Assembly: GCA_028716945.1 (NCBI GenBank)
Contig: JAQUOT010000001.1
Span: forward strand, 347,280 to 402,470
DNA: 55,191 bases
DNA from: Candidatus Nanoarchaeia archaeon
GTDB lineage: Archaea; Nanobdellota; Nanobdellia; SCGC-AAA011-G17; JAFCDX01
Direction: 5' to 3'
Position numbers and translations under genes: made by a program. Under the pieces are notes generated by a model that saw only the letters and a list, made by a program, of their open reading frames with translations, was not told the origin of the DNA and ran no database searches. Below are positions 31,631 through 41,235 of this stretch, piece after piece (position 1 is the stretch's first letter; every line of letters begins with the position of its first letter).

Positions 31631-34600
31631 ATGAAAGATATAAATAAAATGTTTATTGCAATGTTTATGATAGTGATAACTATTTTGATTGTACCTGCTT
31701 CTGTTTATTCTGTAACGGACATAACTGTAAATCCAACTTTTCCAACAACTACTACAAGTACACTTCCACAAGATGAAAGAGATATGGGAGAAGCTATCGT
31801 TGTTAATGTAGAACAAGTAGAACCTACTAATGGAATTATTAAATCACAATGGATTGAAGGAGGAAATTTTCCCGTAGGTGTTTATCTAACAGGACACACT
31901 TTAGGTTCTTTGTTAATGCAAGGTAATTCTCCTTCAATGGAACCTTTTGTTGGAAATCCTATAATAAAAAATGCAAATGTTTATCCTGTTGGATCTGAAT
32001 CAAATAATTATCTTATTTCTGCTCAATATATTGCTCCTGAAATGAGTGCTAAATCTGTAGAAAATTTAGGTTATGTTATTCTTATGCTAAGACAAATAAA
32101 AGACGAAACAAAAATTCCTAATGAAATTAATTTAAATTTAAGTATGCGTATATATTTTGATTTCACTAGAGGTTTTGGAGATGTTTCTTCTCAAGATTTA
32201 ATTTTAGAAGAAAGTCCTGAAGAAACAGTTTGGAAAACTACACAAGCTGATAAAAATGCTTTTTTCAATAGAAAAGGTTATTTGAGAGCAACCTTGATTG
32301 AGGGTAATAGAGCAAAGATACAAGTTTATGGTTCTAATTTTGGAATATTGAGTCTTGGAGATGCAAGTGAATTAGAAAGACGGGGTGTTGTAACAATGAG
32401 TCCTGGAGAAACAAGAGTATTATCTCTGCCAGGAGTTTCTTCATTTTTCCATGATAGATTTAGTTTAACTTTAATTAAAGTATCAGAACCAGAAAATACT
32501 GCAACCTTAGATACAACTGTTTATGGTGAAAAAACACAAAGAGTTGTAGCCGTAGGAATGAAAATATATCCTGGATCTGATTGGACAGTAACTCAAATAG
32601 TTGGTGGAAATAGTTGTACTTATAGTGCCGATTGTGAATCAGGCTATATTTGTGATATTAATAAAAAATGTGTTATTGATCCATTAAAACCTAAACCAAC
32701 TACGCCTTCAGATAGTTGTATTGATTTAGCTCAACCAGATTGTGAAAAAAAGAGTAATTGTGTATGGCAACAAGGTGAATGTGCCTCAAAAAGTTCACAG
32801 CAACTAGTTAAAATAAGAAATTCTTTTGGAGATGAAAGAACCTTAGATCTTTTTATAAATAAAGATAAACGAGATATTGGAGCAATAACAGATCCAAAAA
32901 CTTACGAAGGAGAAATATGTACAGAAGTAGATGTTATTCCAACTTCTGAAGGAGATTTGCTTAAAGAACAAGAAGGAATAAAATATCTTCTAGATTATTC
33001 AAAAGAGGGTAATAAAAATAATGAACAAACAAAAAAATTCTATTGTACCTCAATTAACCAATATAAAAAAGCAGCAGATATGGCAGGAAGTGACTCAAAA
33101 TATATTTATAATGCTAATTTAATGTTAGGAGATGCTTATATAAGTTTAGCAGATATAGTCTCGTGGGATAAAGTAAATATAGCAAGGAGATTAGCAGAAT
33201 ATTATTATGGAAAAGCAGGTTCTACAAGTGATGTAACAAATAGAATTACAAATATTAGAAATTCAATTAATACAAATACTCAATCTAGTATAGTTTCTAT
33301 ACCTGAAGATGGAGCATATGTAAGTCTAGTTGAAGTAAATTCAGTTTTGCCTTCACAAAAATCTACTGCTGATTTAAGAATTGGTGGACAAACAGTTACA
33401 GTATACGAAGGAGGGGAGATTGAAGCCTTGGGGGGGAAATATAATACTTCTCCAATTAAAAATTTTAGATGGATAGTATATAGTATTCAAGGGACTAGAG
33501 TTCTTTTAAAAAGAGAAAGTAGTTCTGTTTCAGGTACAACAACAATTTGGACTCCAGACCAAGATTTAGATATAATTTCTGGAACAATATCAAATACTTA
33601 TACAGAATATGATGCGAATAATGCTGGAATTGCAAGTTCTAAAAAAGAAATTTCTTTAATAAAAATAAACTCTAAAAAAAGAGCTTATGTTTCTGTTTCT
33701 CCAGGAACAGGAGAGTCATATTCAACTTCTAATTTCCAAGTTCATTTGAGTGTAAATAAAAGAGATATTCAATGGACTCCTGAACAGATAGATAAAATGA
33801 TTAATCAAACTAATAAACAAATAGAACAATTAACTAAATTCATTACACAATTGGATAATATAATTAAAACATGGAAAAATATTTGTCTTGTTACTTTTGG
33901 TTTATTGGTTGTTAAAAATGCTTTAACTTTTGGTGCAGCTGATAGAGCTTTAGCAAGAAAAGAAGTAATGCCTTATTATAATAATCAATGTAAACAAGAA
34001 GTTTTACTTAGTACAGGACCAAAAACAATTAGCCAATGTCTTTCTGGTAAGTCTAAAAATATTGAAGAATCTTTAGATCTTGTTCAAGAACGTATAAAAG
34101 AAAAAAAAGATTGCTCAAAAAAAGGAAATATTGATTCATGTATACAAGGAATGGATATTTGGAAAGAACATTCAGAAACTTTTACAGAAGCAGATCAATT
34201 ATACAAAGATTCTTTATTACCTACTCCTGTAGATAAATCGCTGCTGTTAGACTATAAAGAATGTCTACAGATAGAATCTGATACTAAATTGAATTCTAAT
34301 TTAGATATATTAAAAGAAGCAAATAAACAAAAATGTGATAATCTTAAAATTTCAATAGACAATAAAGTAAATGCTTATGAAAAGGCTAAAGAACTCACAG
34401 AAAAAGATTTTGGGAATTTAATTAAATTTAAGAATCTTAGTTTAGAAGAAAAAACACAAGCAGCAAACGAATTTAACACTGTTTATACAATGGGTTTGGG
34501 TGCTTATGCTGCACAACAACAAACGAAAACTTCTGACCCAAAAGTAGCAGAAAATATACAAAATGAATTTACAACTGCATTTAAAATATCTTCTGAAACT

Positions 34601-37600
34601 AAAGTTTTATTTTTACCTTATGCAATTAGAACAGCTACATCTACAGCAAATGGGAACCAAGATATTAAAGTAACTGCTTTCGAACAACTTGAAATTGATA
34701 AAGATACTGGAAAATTAAATGACTTAAAACCCACTTCTTTAATTCCTGCAACTTTAGCCGATTTATCTAATACAGATCCCACTAATCAATTGCTGAATCA
34801 ATGTAAACCAAAAGGAGCTACAGCAGAATTTACATCTTCTTGTTTAAGTACTACTGATTGGAAAATGAGTGGGTATAATGTATACAAAAGTACAACTGAA
34901 AATAAAATTGTAATTGCAGGAGAAACAACTTCATTTGATAGCACTGGTTTAAACACAAAATATGCAAAGAACGCAAAAGCAGAATTTGATAAAGATGGAA
35001 AGCCTTATTGTATTCCTACTGGAGAAGGAGGTAATTATGTTAAAATATTGAGTTGGTATGATTATGGAAATCCTCAAGATTGTACATATTGGAATGTAGG
35101 ACCAGATGGAATGTTGTGTTCTGGTGATGATAAAATAATTGTAGATAAAGAAAGAATAAATCAAGATCCAAGATCAATGGGTAAATGTGAAAATCTAGCA
35201 ACGAAATTCTCTAAGTGTACAGAAGGAGGAATTTTAGAGGGTTTAACAAATCCACAAACTGGAACAGTATTTAGATGTAGTCAACAAAGCTACAAATTAG
35301 CACAGCAAATAGCAGATGCAAATTGTCAAGACTTTATGGATCCAGATGATTGTAAGACTTTATTTGCGGTTTGTGATCCAGTAATGTGCCCCAATTCTAG
35401 ATTTAATCTTGGAGGGAATTATAATGTAGCTACAAGCGTAGTTGAAACAGGAATTATAGGATCTTTAGTTTTAGGCTCTACAAATTATCCAGAAACTCCA
35501 TTACCAATTTGTTTACCTGGAATTTCAGCTGGATTAAAAAATATAAGATCTCTATTAGAAGGATTTGTTGCTTGCTTACACAAATCAAGAACCGATCATG
35601 AAAATATTGGAATTTGTGATAAAATAAGATCTTTAGGAGTTTGCGAATTATTATGGAAAGAATTAATTAATATATTTGATATGAAAGGAGGAATAGTTAC
35701 TGCTCTTTCAGAAAAATTATTTGGAAAAGAATCTGGTGGTTCTGAATATTTATCTTTTGAAACTAATATGCAAACAACTTCGAATATGGTTAATTACTTT
35801 ACAAAGAATTATGCTACTAGTGCATTTTCAGCATACAATGCAATGAGTACTCAAGAATTTGGAACTAAAATATGTAAAGCAGCAATATTTGGAAAGTTCG
35901 CAGATGTAGGAAATTTAATGGATCAATTATCTGAACCAGAAAATCCTCCACAATTTTATGGAGAATTCGATGAAACTCCTGTATTAACTATGGCAGGAAA
36001 TGTTCCTGGGTCAGTAGTAGGAACTTTAGGAAGTGTACAACAAGTGTCTGGATATTCTGTTTATTACCATATATATGCTGGAACCATTCCTGAGGCAGTA
36101 AGGGTTGGATCCGCAGCTACTGGAATTCAATATGCTGTTTATTTAGTTGATCCTCAAGGGTATTATGTTCCTGCAACTTCAGAAACAAGCGGTGTTGTTT
36201 ATGAAACAATTCCTTATGGAGATTCTGCAGATAAAACTGTTAATATTGTTGGTAAAACTGGAATGAATCAGATATGTATAGTAATTAGTGGAAGAAAAGA
36301 ATGTGGTTTTGGAAAAGTAACTACTAATTATGCTTTAAACACTTTGAACGATAAACTTGTAGAGAGCGAATTAGCAAGAAAAATTACATCACAAAAACAA
36401 TGTACTCCAGACTCTCCAACCTTAAGTACAAGTTCTGGAAGTTTAGTTTTACCAGAAGAATATGGGGCTATAAGCACAGGAATAATAAGGACTTGTTCTA
36501 CTGTTAATCCTGGTTCTGGAACAAATCCAAATGATTGGAGACCAATTGGAACCTGTGGAAAAGATAAAACTGGAAATGATTTAGGTTCATGTTGGATAGA
36601 TACTAGAACAATCGATATTAAAAACGTTAAAGAACAGCAAGATGCATTAGCAAATTTAGAAGTAGCTCAATTAAAAGTAGAACAAAGTTCACAAAATTTC
36701 AAAGATATTGTTGGAAAATTATTTGATATAAAAACAAGCCAGAATTATTTCTCTCTTTTAGAAACAAAGTTAGAAGAAGCTAAGAAAAGTAAAACAATAG
36801 ATAAATCTGTTGATTTAATAAATTTATTAGCTGGAACTCCTTTCACAGGGCAGACAAAACAAATAACTGAAGTACCAACTACAACTACTGAAGTTGGAAC
36901 AACTGCTACGACTACAACTACAAACAAAGATGTTTCAGTTAATTATAGGGCATTATCTCTTTATTCTATGGATACTACCTCAAAGATATATTCTCAAATA
37001 AGGGTTGGAGAAATTTACAAAATGATTGGAGATCTTATTAAAAAAGGAAGAGATAAAAGCGCAGATTGTACTGCTCAAGGAAATACTTGGAACAAAGAGA
37101 AAGAATTATGTGAAACTGGAAGTAAAACGGTTGGTGCTGGAAGTGAAAATGGTGAAACCCAACCAACAGAAACAAAAATTGATTGTACAAAACTTTTTGT
37201 TGAAGATGTTTGTGTAGCAGCACATTGTGTTTGGAGTTCAACTGGGTGTAATAATCCCGTAAAGAAAACTATACTATCCAATACCCAAACAATAACTATA
37301 AATAAAGGAGAAACACAAACGGCTATATTAAAAGATTTTCCAGAATTTTTTATAACCTTAAAAAATTCAAATAAAGATGTTATAAGTGTAGATTGGCCTT
37401 CTGATTGTGGAAATCTTGCAGGAGGAAAAGATATTATAAATAAAGAAGAATCTTTTACCGTGGTTTGTAATAAATTTAATAAAAAAGTAAAATTGACAGT
37501 AAAAGATAGTAATAATAATTTAGCAAAAATACAAGTAGACTATCTTGGAGAAGCAAAAAAAAATTGTGAAGAAGGCTGTGGTTATACTTTGTTAGGCGTG

Positions 37601-38098
37601 ACTACTAGTTTTACTTGTAATGAAGAAAAATGTAAATCTCTTTTTGGTGGGGGTGTTTGTTATTACTCAGGTTTGGGAGTACCTCTTATAGGAGATAGAT
37701 GTACTAATTGTCCTACTGATTGTACCTCTTTAAAAGAAACTTATTGTACCAAATGCTCTTCTTGTGCATGGTATAAAGATAAATGTTGGAAAGACGAAGG
37801 ATGGATATGGTCTTTTAAAGATAAATCAGATACCAAATTAATCTCAGTTAATGATTTTTCTGAAATATGTTTAGAAACTTCAATAAATAAACTATTTATA
37901 GTACCAGCAGGTATAAGAGAACAAAAATTAGCTGATTTATTAGAATCTGCAAGTCCTTTAAATGATAATAATTTAAATGAAAAAAGATTAAGTATAGTAT
38001 TACCTTTATCAATTAGACAATATGAAGCTTTACCAATTGATTGTAAGAATGGAAAATGGTTTTTAGCTACAGAAGTTCCAAAAAAAGTACCACAATAA
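31631..38098 (+). CDS. Giant secreted Cys-rich surface protein (2155 aa)
   Basis: Sec signal peptide at 1-27 (MFIAMFMIVITILIVPASVYS). Several Cys-rich knots follow: CTYSADCESGYICDINKKC near 330-350, CIDLAQPDCEKKSNCVWQQGEC near 365-385, DCTKLFVEDVCVAAHCVW near 1855 and CTSLKETYCTKCSSCAWYKDKC near 2040. The repeated C...C.W...C pattern recalls PSI/plexin-like modules. Helical stretches (about 460-560, 720-1000) and a hydrophobic segment near 755 (ICLVTFGLLVVKNALTFGAA) lie between; Thr-rich linkers appear near 1760. There is no catalytic motif. A giant adhesin or attachment protein working with the preceding pilin-leader protein is plausible. Confidence 0.65.
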   Translation: MKDINKMFIAMFMIVITILIVPASVYSVTDITVNPTFPTTTTSTLPQDERDMGEAIVVNVEQVEPTNGIIKSQWIEGGNFPVGVYLTGHTLGSLLMQGNSPSMEPFVGNPIIKNANVYPVGSESNNYLISAQYIAPEMSAKSVENLGYVILMLRQIKDETKIPNEINLNLSMRIYFDFTRGFGDVSSQDLILEESPEETVWKTTQADKNAFFNRKGYLRATLIEGNRAKIQVYGSNFGILSLGDASELERRGVVTMSPGETRVLSLPGVSSFFHDRFSLTLIKVSEPENTATLDTTVYGEKTQRVVAVGMKIYPGSDWTVTQIVGGNSCTYSADCESGYICDINKKCVIDPLKPKPTTPSDSCIDLAQPDCEKKSNCVWQQGECASKSSQQLVKIRNSFGDERTLDLFINKDKRDIGAITDPKTYEGEICTEVDVIPTSEGDLLKEQEGIKYLLDYSKEGNKNNEQTKKFYCTSINQYKKAADMAGSDSKYIYNANLMLGDAYISLADIVSWDKVNIARRLAEYYYGKAGSTSDVTNRITNIRNSINTNTQSSIVSIPEDGAYVSLVEVNSVLPSQKSTADLRIGGQTVTVYEGGEIEALGGKYNTSPIKNFRWIVYSIQGTRVLLKRESSSVSGTTTIWTPDQDLDIISGTISNTYTEYDANNAGIASSKKEISLIKINSKKRAYVSVSPGTGESYSTSNFQVHLSVNKRDIQWTPEQIDKMINQTNKQIEQLTKFITQLDNIIKTWKNICLVTFGLLVVKNALTFGAADRALARKEVMPYYNNQCKQEVLLSTGPKTISQCLSGKSKNIEESLDLVQERIKEKKDCSKKGNIDSCIQGMDIWKEHSETFTEADQLYKDSLLPTPVDKSLLLDYKECLQIESDTKLNSNLDILKEANKQKCDNLKISIDNKVNAYEKAKELTEKDFGNLIKFKNLSLEEKTQAANEFNTVYTMGLGAYAAQQQTKTSDPKVAENIQNEFTTAFKISSETKVLFLPYAIRTATSTANGNQDIKVTAFEQLEIDKDTGKLNDLKPTSLIPATLADLSNTDPTNQLLNQCKPKGATAEFTSSCLSTTDWKMSGYNVYKSTTENKIVIAGETTSFDSTGLNTKYAKNAKAEFDKDGKPYCIPTGEGGNYVKILSWYDYGNPQDCTYWNVGPDGMLCSGDDKIIVDKERINQDPRSMGKCENLATKFSKCTEGGILEGLTNPQTGTVFRCSQQSYKLAQQIADANCQDFMDPDDCKTLFAVCDPVMCPNSRFNLGGNYNVATSVVETGIIGSLVLGSTNYPETPLPICLPGISAGLKNIRSLLEGFVACLHKSRTDHENIGICDKIRSLGVCELLWKELINIFDMKGGIVTALSEKLFGKESGGSEYLSFETNMQTTSNMVNYFTKNYATSAFSAYNAMSTQEFGTKICKAAIFGKFADVGNLMDQLSEPENPPQFYGEFDETPVLTMAGNVPGSVVGTLGSVQQVSGYSVYYHIYAGTIPEAVRVGSAATGIQYAVYLVDPQGYYVPATSETSGVVYETIPYGDSADKTVNIVGKTGMNQICIVISGRKECGFGKVTTNYALNTLNDKLVESELARKITSQKQCTPDSPTLSTSSGSLVLPEEYGAISTGIIRTCSTVNPGSGTNPNDWRPIGTCGKDKTGNDLGSCWIDTRTIDIKNVKEQQDALANLEVAQLKVEQSSQNFKDIVGKLFDIKTSQNYFSLLETKLEEAKKSKTIDKSVDLINLLAGTPFTGQTKQITEVPTTTTEVGTTATTTTTNKDVSVNYRALSLYSMDTTSKIYSQIRVGEIYKMIGDLIKKGRDKSADCTAQGNTWNKEKELCETGSKTVGAGSENGETQPTETKIDCTKLFVEDVCVAAHCVWSSTGCNNPVKKTILSNTQTITINKGETQTAILKDFPEFFITLKNSNKDVISVDWPSDCGNLAGGKDIINKEESFTVVCNKFNKKVKLTVKDSNNNLAKIQVDYLGEAKKNCEEGCGYTLLGVTTSFTCNEEKCKSLFGGGVCYYSGLGVPLIGDRCTNCPTDCTSLKETYCTKCSSCAWYKDKCWKDEGWIWSFKDKSDTKLISVNDFSEICLETSINKLFIVPAGIREQKLADLLESASPLNDNNLNEKRLSIVLPLSIRQYEALPIDCKNGKWFLATEVPKKVPQ

Positions 38099-38101
38099 AA
38101 A

Positions 38102-38842
38102 ATGTTTAAATTCCTAAAAAACAAATTTCAAAAATTATTAACAATTAACCTACTTTTTACAATAATTTTAATCTCTCTTTCTTTATTTATAAAAAAACAA
38201 GTTAATTCATATATGCAACAACTTTCAACAGCTTCTACTCAAATACAAAGTTTACAAGCTGCCTTACAAGAAAATATAACTTCTAATATAGCAGCAGCAA
38301 ATACCCAATTAACAGATTTAAATTCAATGATATCAAATATGGTATATTTTTGGTATATATTCATACCTTTATCTTTTTTTATAATTTGGTGTATATTCCA
38401 ATCCTATAATTTTTACACACTTTCAAAAGAAAAGAATTTTAAAAAATATCTATTAAGATTTTCAATAATAACAATTCCGTTTTATTTAATAATAATTTTT
38501 ATACTATCAAGACTATTTAACCAATTATCAGAATTTTCATTAATTTTTTCAATAATATATTTAATTATATTATTAATACTTCCATATTTCTTACTATTAT
38601 CTTATTTAAATATAAATTCTATTAAAAATATATTAAAATCAGCAAAAAATTGGAAATTAATTTTATTATATTTTGTTTTAATTCTTTTAATAATATCTTA
38701 TCTAACTGCTTGTTTTTTCTTAGGAATTTATACTCTGGCTTTTTTAATAGTTCCAATATTAATCTCTTTTTTAGTATTAATAATTATAATTTCTTTAATT
38801 ATTTTAATAGAAATGAAATTTAAAGCAATTCTTGAAAAATGA
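38102..38842 (+). CDS. Polytopic membrane protein (246 aa)
   Basis: About six hydrophobic helices with an extracellular or cytoplasmic coiled segment (about 35-75, QLSTASTQIQSLQAALQ). It begins three bases after the giant protein and is the last gene of the operon; it could anchor or export it (inference). No family recognised. Confidence 0.55.
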   Translation: MFKFLKNKFQKLLTINLLFTIILISLSLFIKKQVNSYMQQLSTASTQIQSLQAALQENITSNIAAANTQLTDLNSMISNMVYFWYIFIPLSFFIIWCIFQSYNFYTLSKEKNFKKYLLRFSIITIPFYLIIIFILSRLFNQLSEFSLIFSIIYLIILLILPYFLLLSYLNINSIKNILKSAKNWKLILLYFVLILLIISYLTACFFLGIYTLAFLIVPILISFLVLIIIISLIILIEMKFKAILEK

Positions 38843-38843
38843 G

Positions 38844-38958
38844 TGCGGAGAACAGGACTCGAACCTGCGTAGCACTAAGCACCAGGGCCTAAACTTCGCC
38901 TTCTTACAAATCTAAATTTGTAAAAATCTGGCCCGTTTGACCGCTCCGGCATCTCCGC
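38844..38958 (-). tRNA. tRNA-Leu(TAG) with a 33-nt intron
   Basis: Class II tRNA: acceptor GCGGAGA/TCTCCGC, discriminator A, D arm CCG/CGG, T arm GCAGG-TTCGAGT-CCTGT, 13-nt variable region. Removing 38895-38927 (between 30 and 31) yields an 82-nt tRNA with perfect stem CCAGG/CCTGG and loop TTTAGGC (anticodon TAG). The intron has a long hairpin (TTTTTACAAAT pairing ATTTGTAAGAA). The flanking BHB is relaxed: three central pairs (GCC/GGC). The promoter TTTTTAAAAT lies about 25 nt upstream of 38958. Confidence 0.82.
38895..38927 (-). other. Intron of tRNA-Leu at 30/31 (33 nt)
   Basis: 11-bp hairpin with TTAG-type loop, bulge AGA on the 5' side and GAA on the 3' side, central helix GCC/GGC. Same position (30/31) as the first tRNA-Thr intron. 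Confidence 0.7.
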
Positions 38959-38991
38959 ATACAAATTTAAAAGAAATCTATTTTAAAAAGC

Positions 38992-39186
38992 TTATCTTTT
39001 CTTTTTTATATACTTTTTATTTGGTTTTTGCCAATTATATCTTCTTAATTTAGCTGATCTACCAAAACCACAAGAAGAACATTTCTTATGTCTAACATGA
39101 TAAGATCTTTTTCCACAACGTCTGCATCTGGTAACTAGTCTTCTTTTACCAGATTTTCTACCCATAGAAGGAGTTCCAGTTCCCAT
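38992..39186 (-). CDS. rpl37e: 50S ribosomal protein L37e
   Basis: 64 residues. The zinc ribbon has Cys21, Cys24, Cys36 and Cys39 ([20 protein letters not shown]), followed by the basic tail [13 protein letters not shown]. It is in the conserved archaeal pair with the LSm gene, 14 bases downstream of it. Confidence 0.95.
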   Translation of the reverse strand: MGTGTPSMGRKSGKRRLVTRCRRCGKRSYHVRHKKCSSCGFGRSAKLRRYNWQKPNKKYIKKKR

Positions 39187-39200
39187 TGTTTAATCCTCAC

Positions 39201-39428
39201 TTATTGTGGTGAAATAAGTATTATTGTATCTCCTCTTACAAAGGTTGTTCCAAGCTTCCTTTTTATTTCTCCAGCTTCACGTTCTTCTGTATCGTCTAGA
39301 ACAACATTAATATGAATATCAAAAGCTTTTAGCTTTCCTATTAATTGTTTACCATTTTTTAGTTCTACAATTATTTTCTTGTTTCTTGCATTATTCAATG
39401 CATCTAAAGGTCTTTCAGATTCAGGCAT
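39201..39428 (-). CDS. LSm (Sm-like) RNA-binding protein
   Basis: 75 residues, the archaeal SmAP length. Sm1 motif: KKIIVELKNGKQLIGKLKAFDIHINVVLDD. Sm2 motif: FVRGDTIILIS. It forms a heptameric ring binding U-rich RNA. The co-transcribed L37e gene is a very widely conserved archaeal arrangement. Confidence 0.93.
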   Translation of the reverse strand: MPESERPLDALNNARNKKIIVELKNGKQLIGKLKAFDIHINVVLDDTEEREAGEIKRKLGTTFVRGDTIILISPQ

Positions 39429-39526
39429 ATTTAAAACCCCCTAGAATTTTGTTTAATTTATAGTATTTAAAGCATTCGGTTTTTAAAAAGGAAAAGATTT
39501 TTAAATGAAAATACTCCATTTTTTCT

Positions 39527-39904
39527 ATGGTAAGATCACATTTAAGAGCAAAAAGAAAAATAACTAGTGGAAAATATATTAGTTTTAGAAAGAAAAAAAT
39601 ATCTGAGTTAGCAGGAAATCCTATTCTAACTTCTTTGCAAGAAACTAAGAAAAAATCAGTAAGGATAAGAAGTGGTTGTACAAAACAAAAAATGTTGACT
39701 GCAAATTTAGCGAATGTATTTAATCCAAAAACAAAAAAATCAAAAGTTGTAAAAATAAAAACCATTGTAGAAAATCCTGCAAACAGACATTATGTTAGAA
39801 GAAATATTATGACTAAAGGGGCTATAATCGATACTGAATTAGGAAAAGCAAAAGTTACTTCAAGACCAGGACAAGAAGGAACCTTGAACGCAGTTTTAAT
39901 TTAA
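39527..39904 (+). CDS. rps8e: 30S ribosomal protein S8e
   Basis: 125 residues, typical of archaeal S8e: basic N terminus (RSHLRAKRKITSGKY), central beta barrel (VRIRSGCTKQKMLTANLANVF) and C-terminal MTKGAIIDTELGKAKVTSRPGQEG. Divergent from the LSm-L37e pair. Confidence 0.94.
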   Translation: MVRSHLRAKRKITSGKYISFRKKKISELAGNPILTSLQETKKKSVRIRSGCTKQKMLTANLANVFNPKTKKSKVVKIKTIVENPANRHYVRRNIMTKGAIIDTELGKAKVTSRPGQEGTLNAVLI

Positions 39905-40118
39905 TTTCTTACAAATTTTTAATGAAATAAGTAAAATTTTCTAAAAACCTATATTCTGTAATATTTATATTAGAATGAAACTTAAACTAATAATTTTGTA
40001 ATTTTAAACCAATTTGGTAAGTGTTAGAAGCCTTTAAAAGGTAAATGAAAACGTTTATATATGCGATTTAGACACTATTTATAAATCTTGTTATAGCATT
40101 GCAGGATGGTAACTAAAA
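39905..40118 (+). promoter_or_regulatory. Intergenic region with the tfb promoter
   Basis: 214 nt without a convincing gene. Two TATA boxes are visible, GTTTATATAT (40053-40062) and CTATTTATAAAT (40075-40086). The second predicts a leader of about 13 nt before ATG 40119. The stretch ACCAATTTGGT near 40010 is a short palindrome that could be an operator. TFB genes are often autoregulated, but nothing here proves it. Confidence 0.4.
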
Positions 40119-41039
40119 ATGCCTCATTATATTGAAAAATGTCCCGAATGTGGTTCTGTTAATTTAAGTATAGAAAAAGAAAGAGGCGAAGTTATCTGTC
40201 GTGATTGTGGTCTTGTTATAGAAGAAAAAATGGTTGATTTCGGTCAAGAATGGCGTGAATTTGAAGACAAAGCTGAATCAAGAAGAAGAACAGGTCAAGC
40301 TTTAACTTATACTAAATATGATAAAGGTTTAGGAACTTCTATTGGTCAAACAGGAGATATATTCCAATTAGGTGGAAAAGAAAGAAATAAATTCTTCAGA
40401 TTAAGAAAATGGCAGTACAGAGTATCAACTGCAATTGAAAGAAATTTAAAATTAGCATTAGCAGAATTAAAAAGAGTATCCTCATTTTTAAAATTACCAA
40501 AATCAGTTGATGAAGAAGCAGCAAGAATTTATCATATGGCTGTTCAAAGAGGTTTAGTTCGTGGAAGATCAATGGAATCTGTTGTTGCAGGAGCATTATA
40601 TGCTGCATGCAGAAGAAATGAAGTTCCAAGAACACTAGATGAATTATCTGAAGCTTCAGGTATAGAAAAGAAAGAAGTTGGAAGAACTTATAGATTTATT
40701 ACAAGAGAATTAGGAATTAGAATTTTACCTTCAGATCCTGTTGATTATTTACCAAGATTCGTTTCTGCTTTGAAATTAAGCGCAGATGCACAATCAAAAG
40801 CAGTCGAATTATTACAAAAAGCAACAAAAGCAGAATTAACTTCGGGTCGTGGACCAACTGGAATTGCAGCAGCAGCATTATATGTTGCAGCTTTATTAAA
40901 TAATGAAAAAAGAACACAAAGAGAAGTTGCAGATGTTGCAGGTGTTACCGAAGTTACAATCAGAAACAGATACAAAGAGTTGCTAAAAGAGTTGAATTTA
41001 AAAGATAAACTAAAAGAAAAGAAATTAGAAGAAAGATAA
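40119..41039 (+). CDS. tfb: Transcription initiation factor TFB
   Basis: 306 residues. N-terminal zinc ribbon with Cys8, Cys11, Cys27 and Cys30 (CPECGS...CRDCG), B-finger/linker (about 40-105), then two cyclin-fold repeats (about 115-200 and 210-300) including the C-terminal TEVTIRNRYKELLKEL recognition helix-turn-helix for BRE. It bridges TBP-TATA and RNA polymerase. The BRE/TATA elements across the window are its expected targets. Confidence 0.96.
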   Translation: MPHYIEKCPECGSVNLSIEKERGEVICRDCGLVIEEKMVDFGQEWREFEDKAESRRRTGQALTYTKYDKGLGTSIGQTGDIFQLGGKERNKFFRLRKWQYRVSTAIERNLKLALAELKRVSSFLKLPKSVDEEAARIYHMAVQRGLVRGRSMESVVAGALYAACRRNEVPRTLDELSEASGIEKKEVGRTYRFITRELGIRILPSDPVDYLPRFVSALKLSADAQSKAVELLQKATKAELTSGRGPTGIAAAALYVAALLNNEKRTQREVADVAGVTEVTIRNRYKELLKELNLKDKLKEKKLEER

Positions 41040-41040
41040 A

Positions 41041-41235
41041 ATGGATTTATATCAAGAATTATATTTATTGAAATCTCATAAGGGCATTGCTATGAGAGAA
41101 GGTTTTAAATTATTAAATGAGCCAGATGAAAAAGCAGATGAAAATTACAATAAAGCGCAAGTAAAATATCTTTCTGGTAATGGAAGAGGTCCAAAAGTTA
41201 TAGAATTTCTTATAGAAGAATCACAAGAAAAGTAA
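41041..41235 (+). CDS. Small hypothetical protein (64 aa)
   Basis: Starts one base after the tfb stop, so it is co-transcribed with it. Charged helical N terminus (MDLYQELYLLKSHKG) and a C-terminal VIEFLIEESQEK. No family recognised. It converges on the RNase Z gene with no spacer. Confidence 0.55.
   Translation: MDLYQELYLLKSHKGIAMREGFKLLNEPDEKADENYNKAQVKYLSGNGRGPKVIEFLIEESQEK

Noticed and set aside
34949-37281. Short frames antisense to the 2155-residue gene
   Set aside because: Low-complexity shadows without promoters, inside one continuous long frame.
39421-39765. 114-codon minus-strand frame over rps8e
   Set aside because: Phe/Leu-rich mirror of the Lys-rich S8e gene; S8e is certain.
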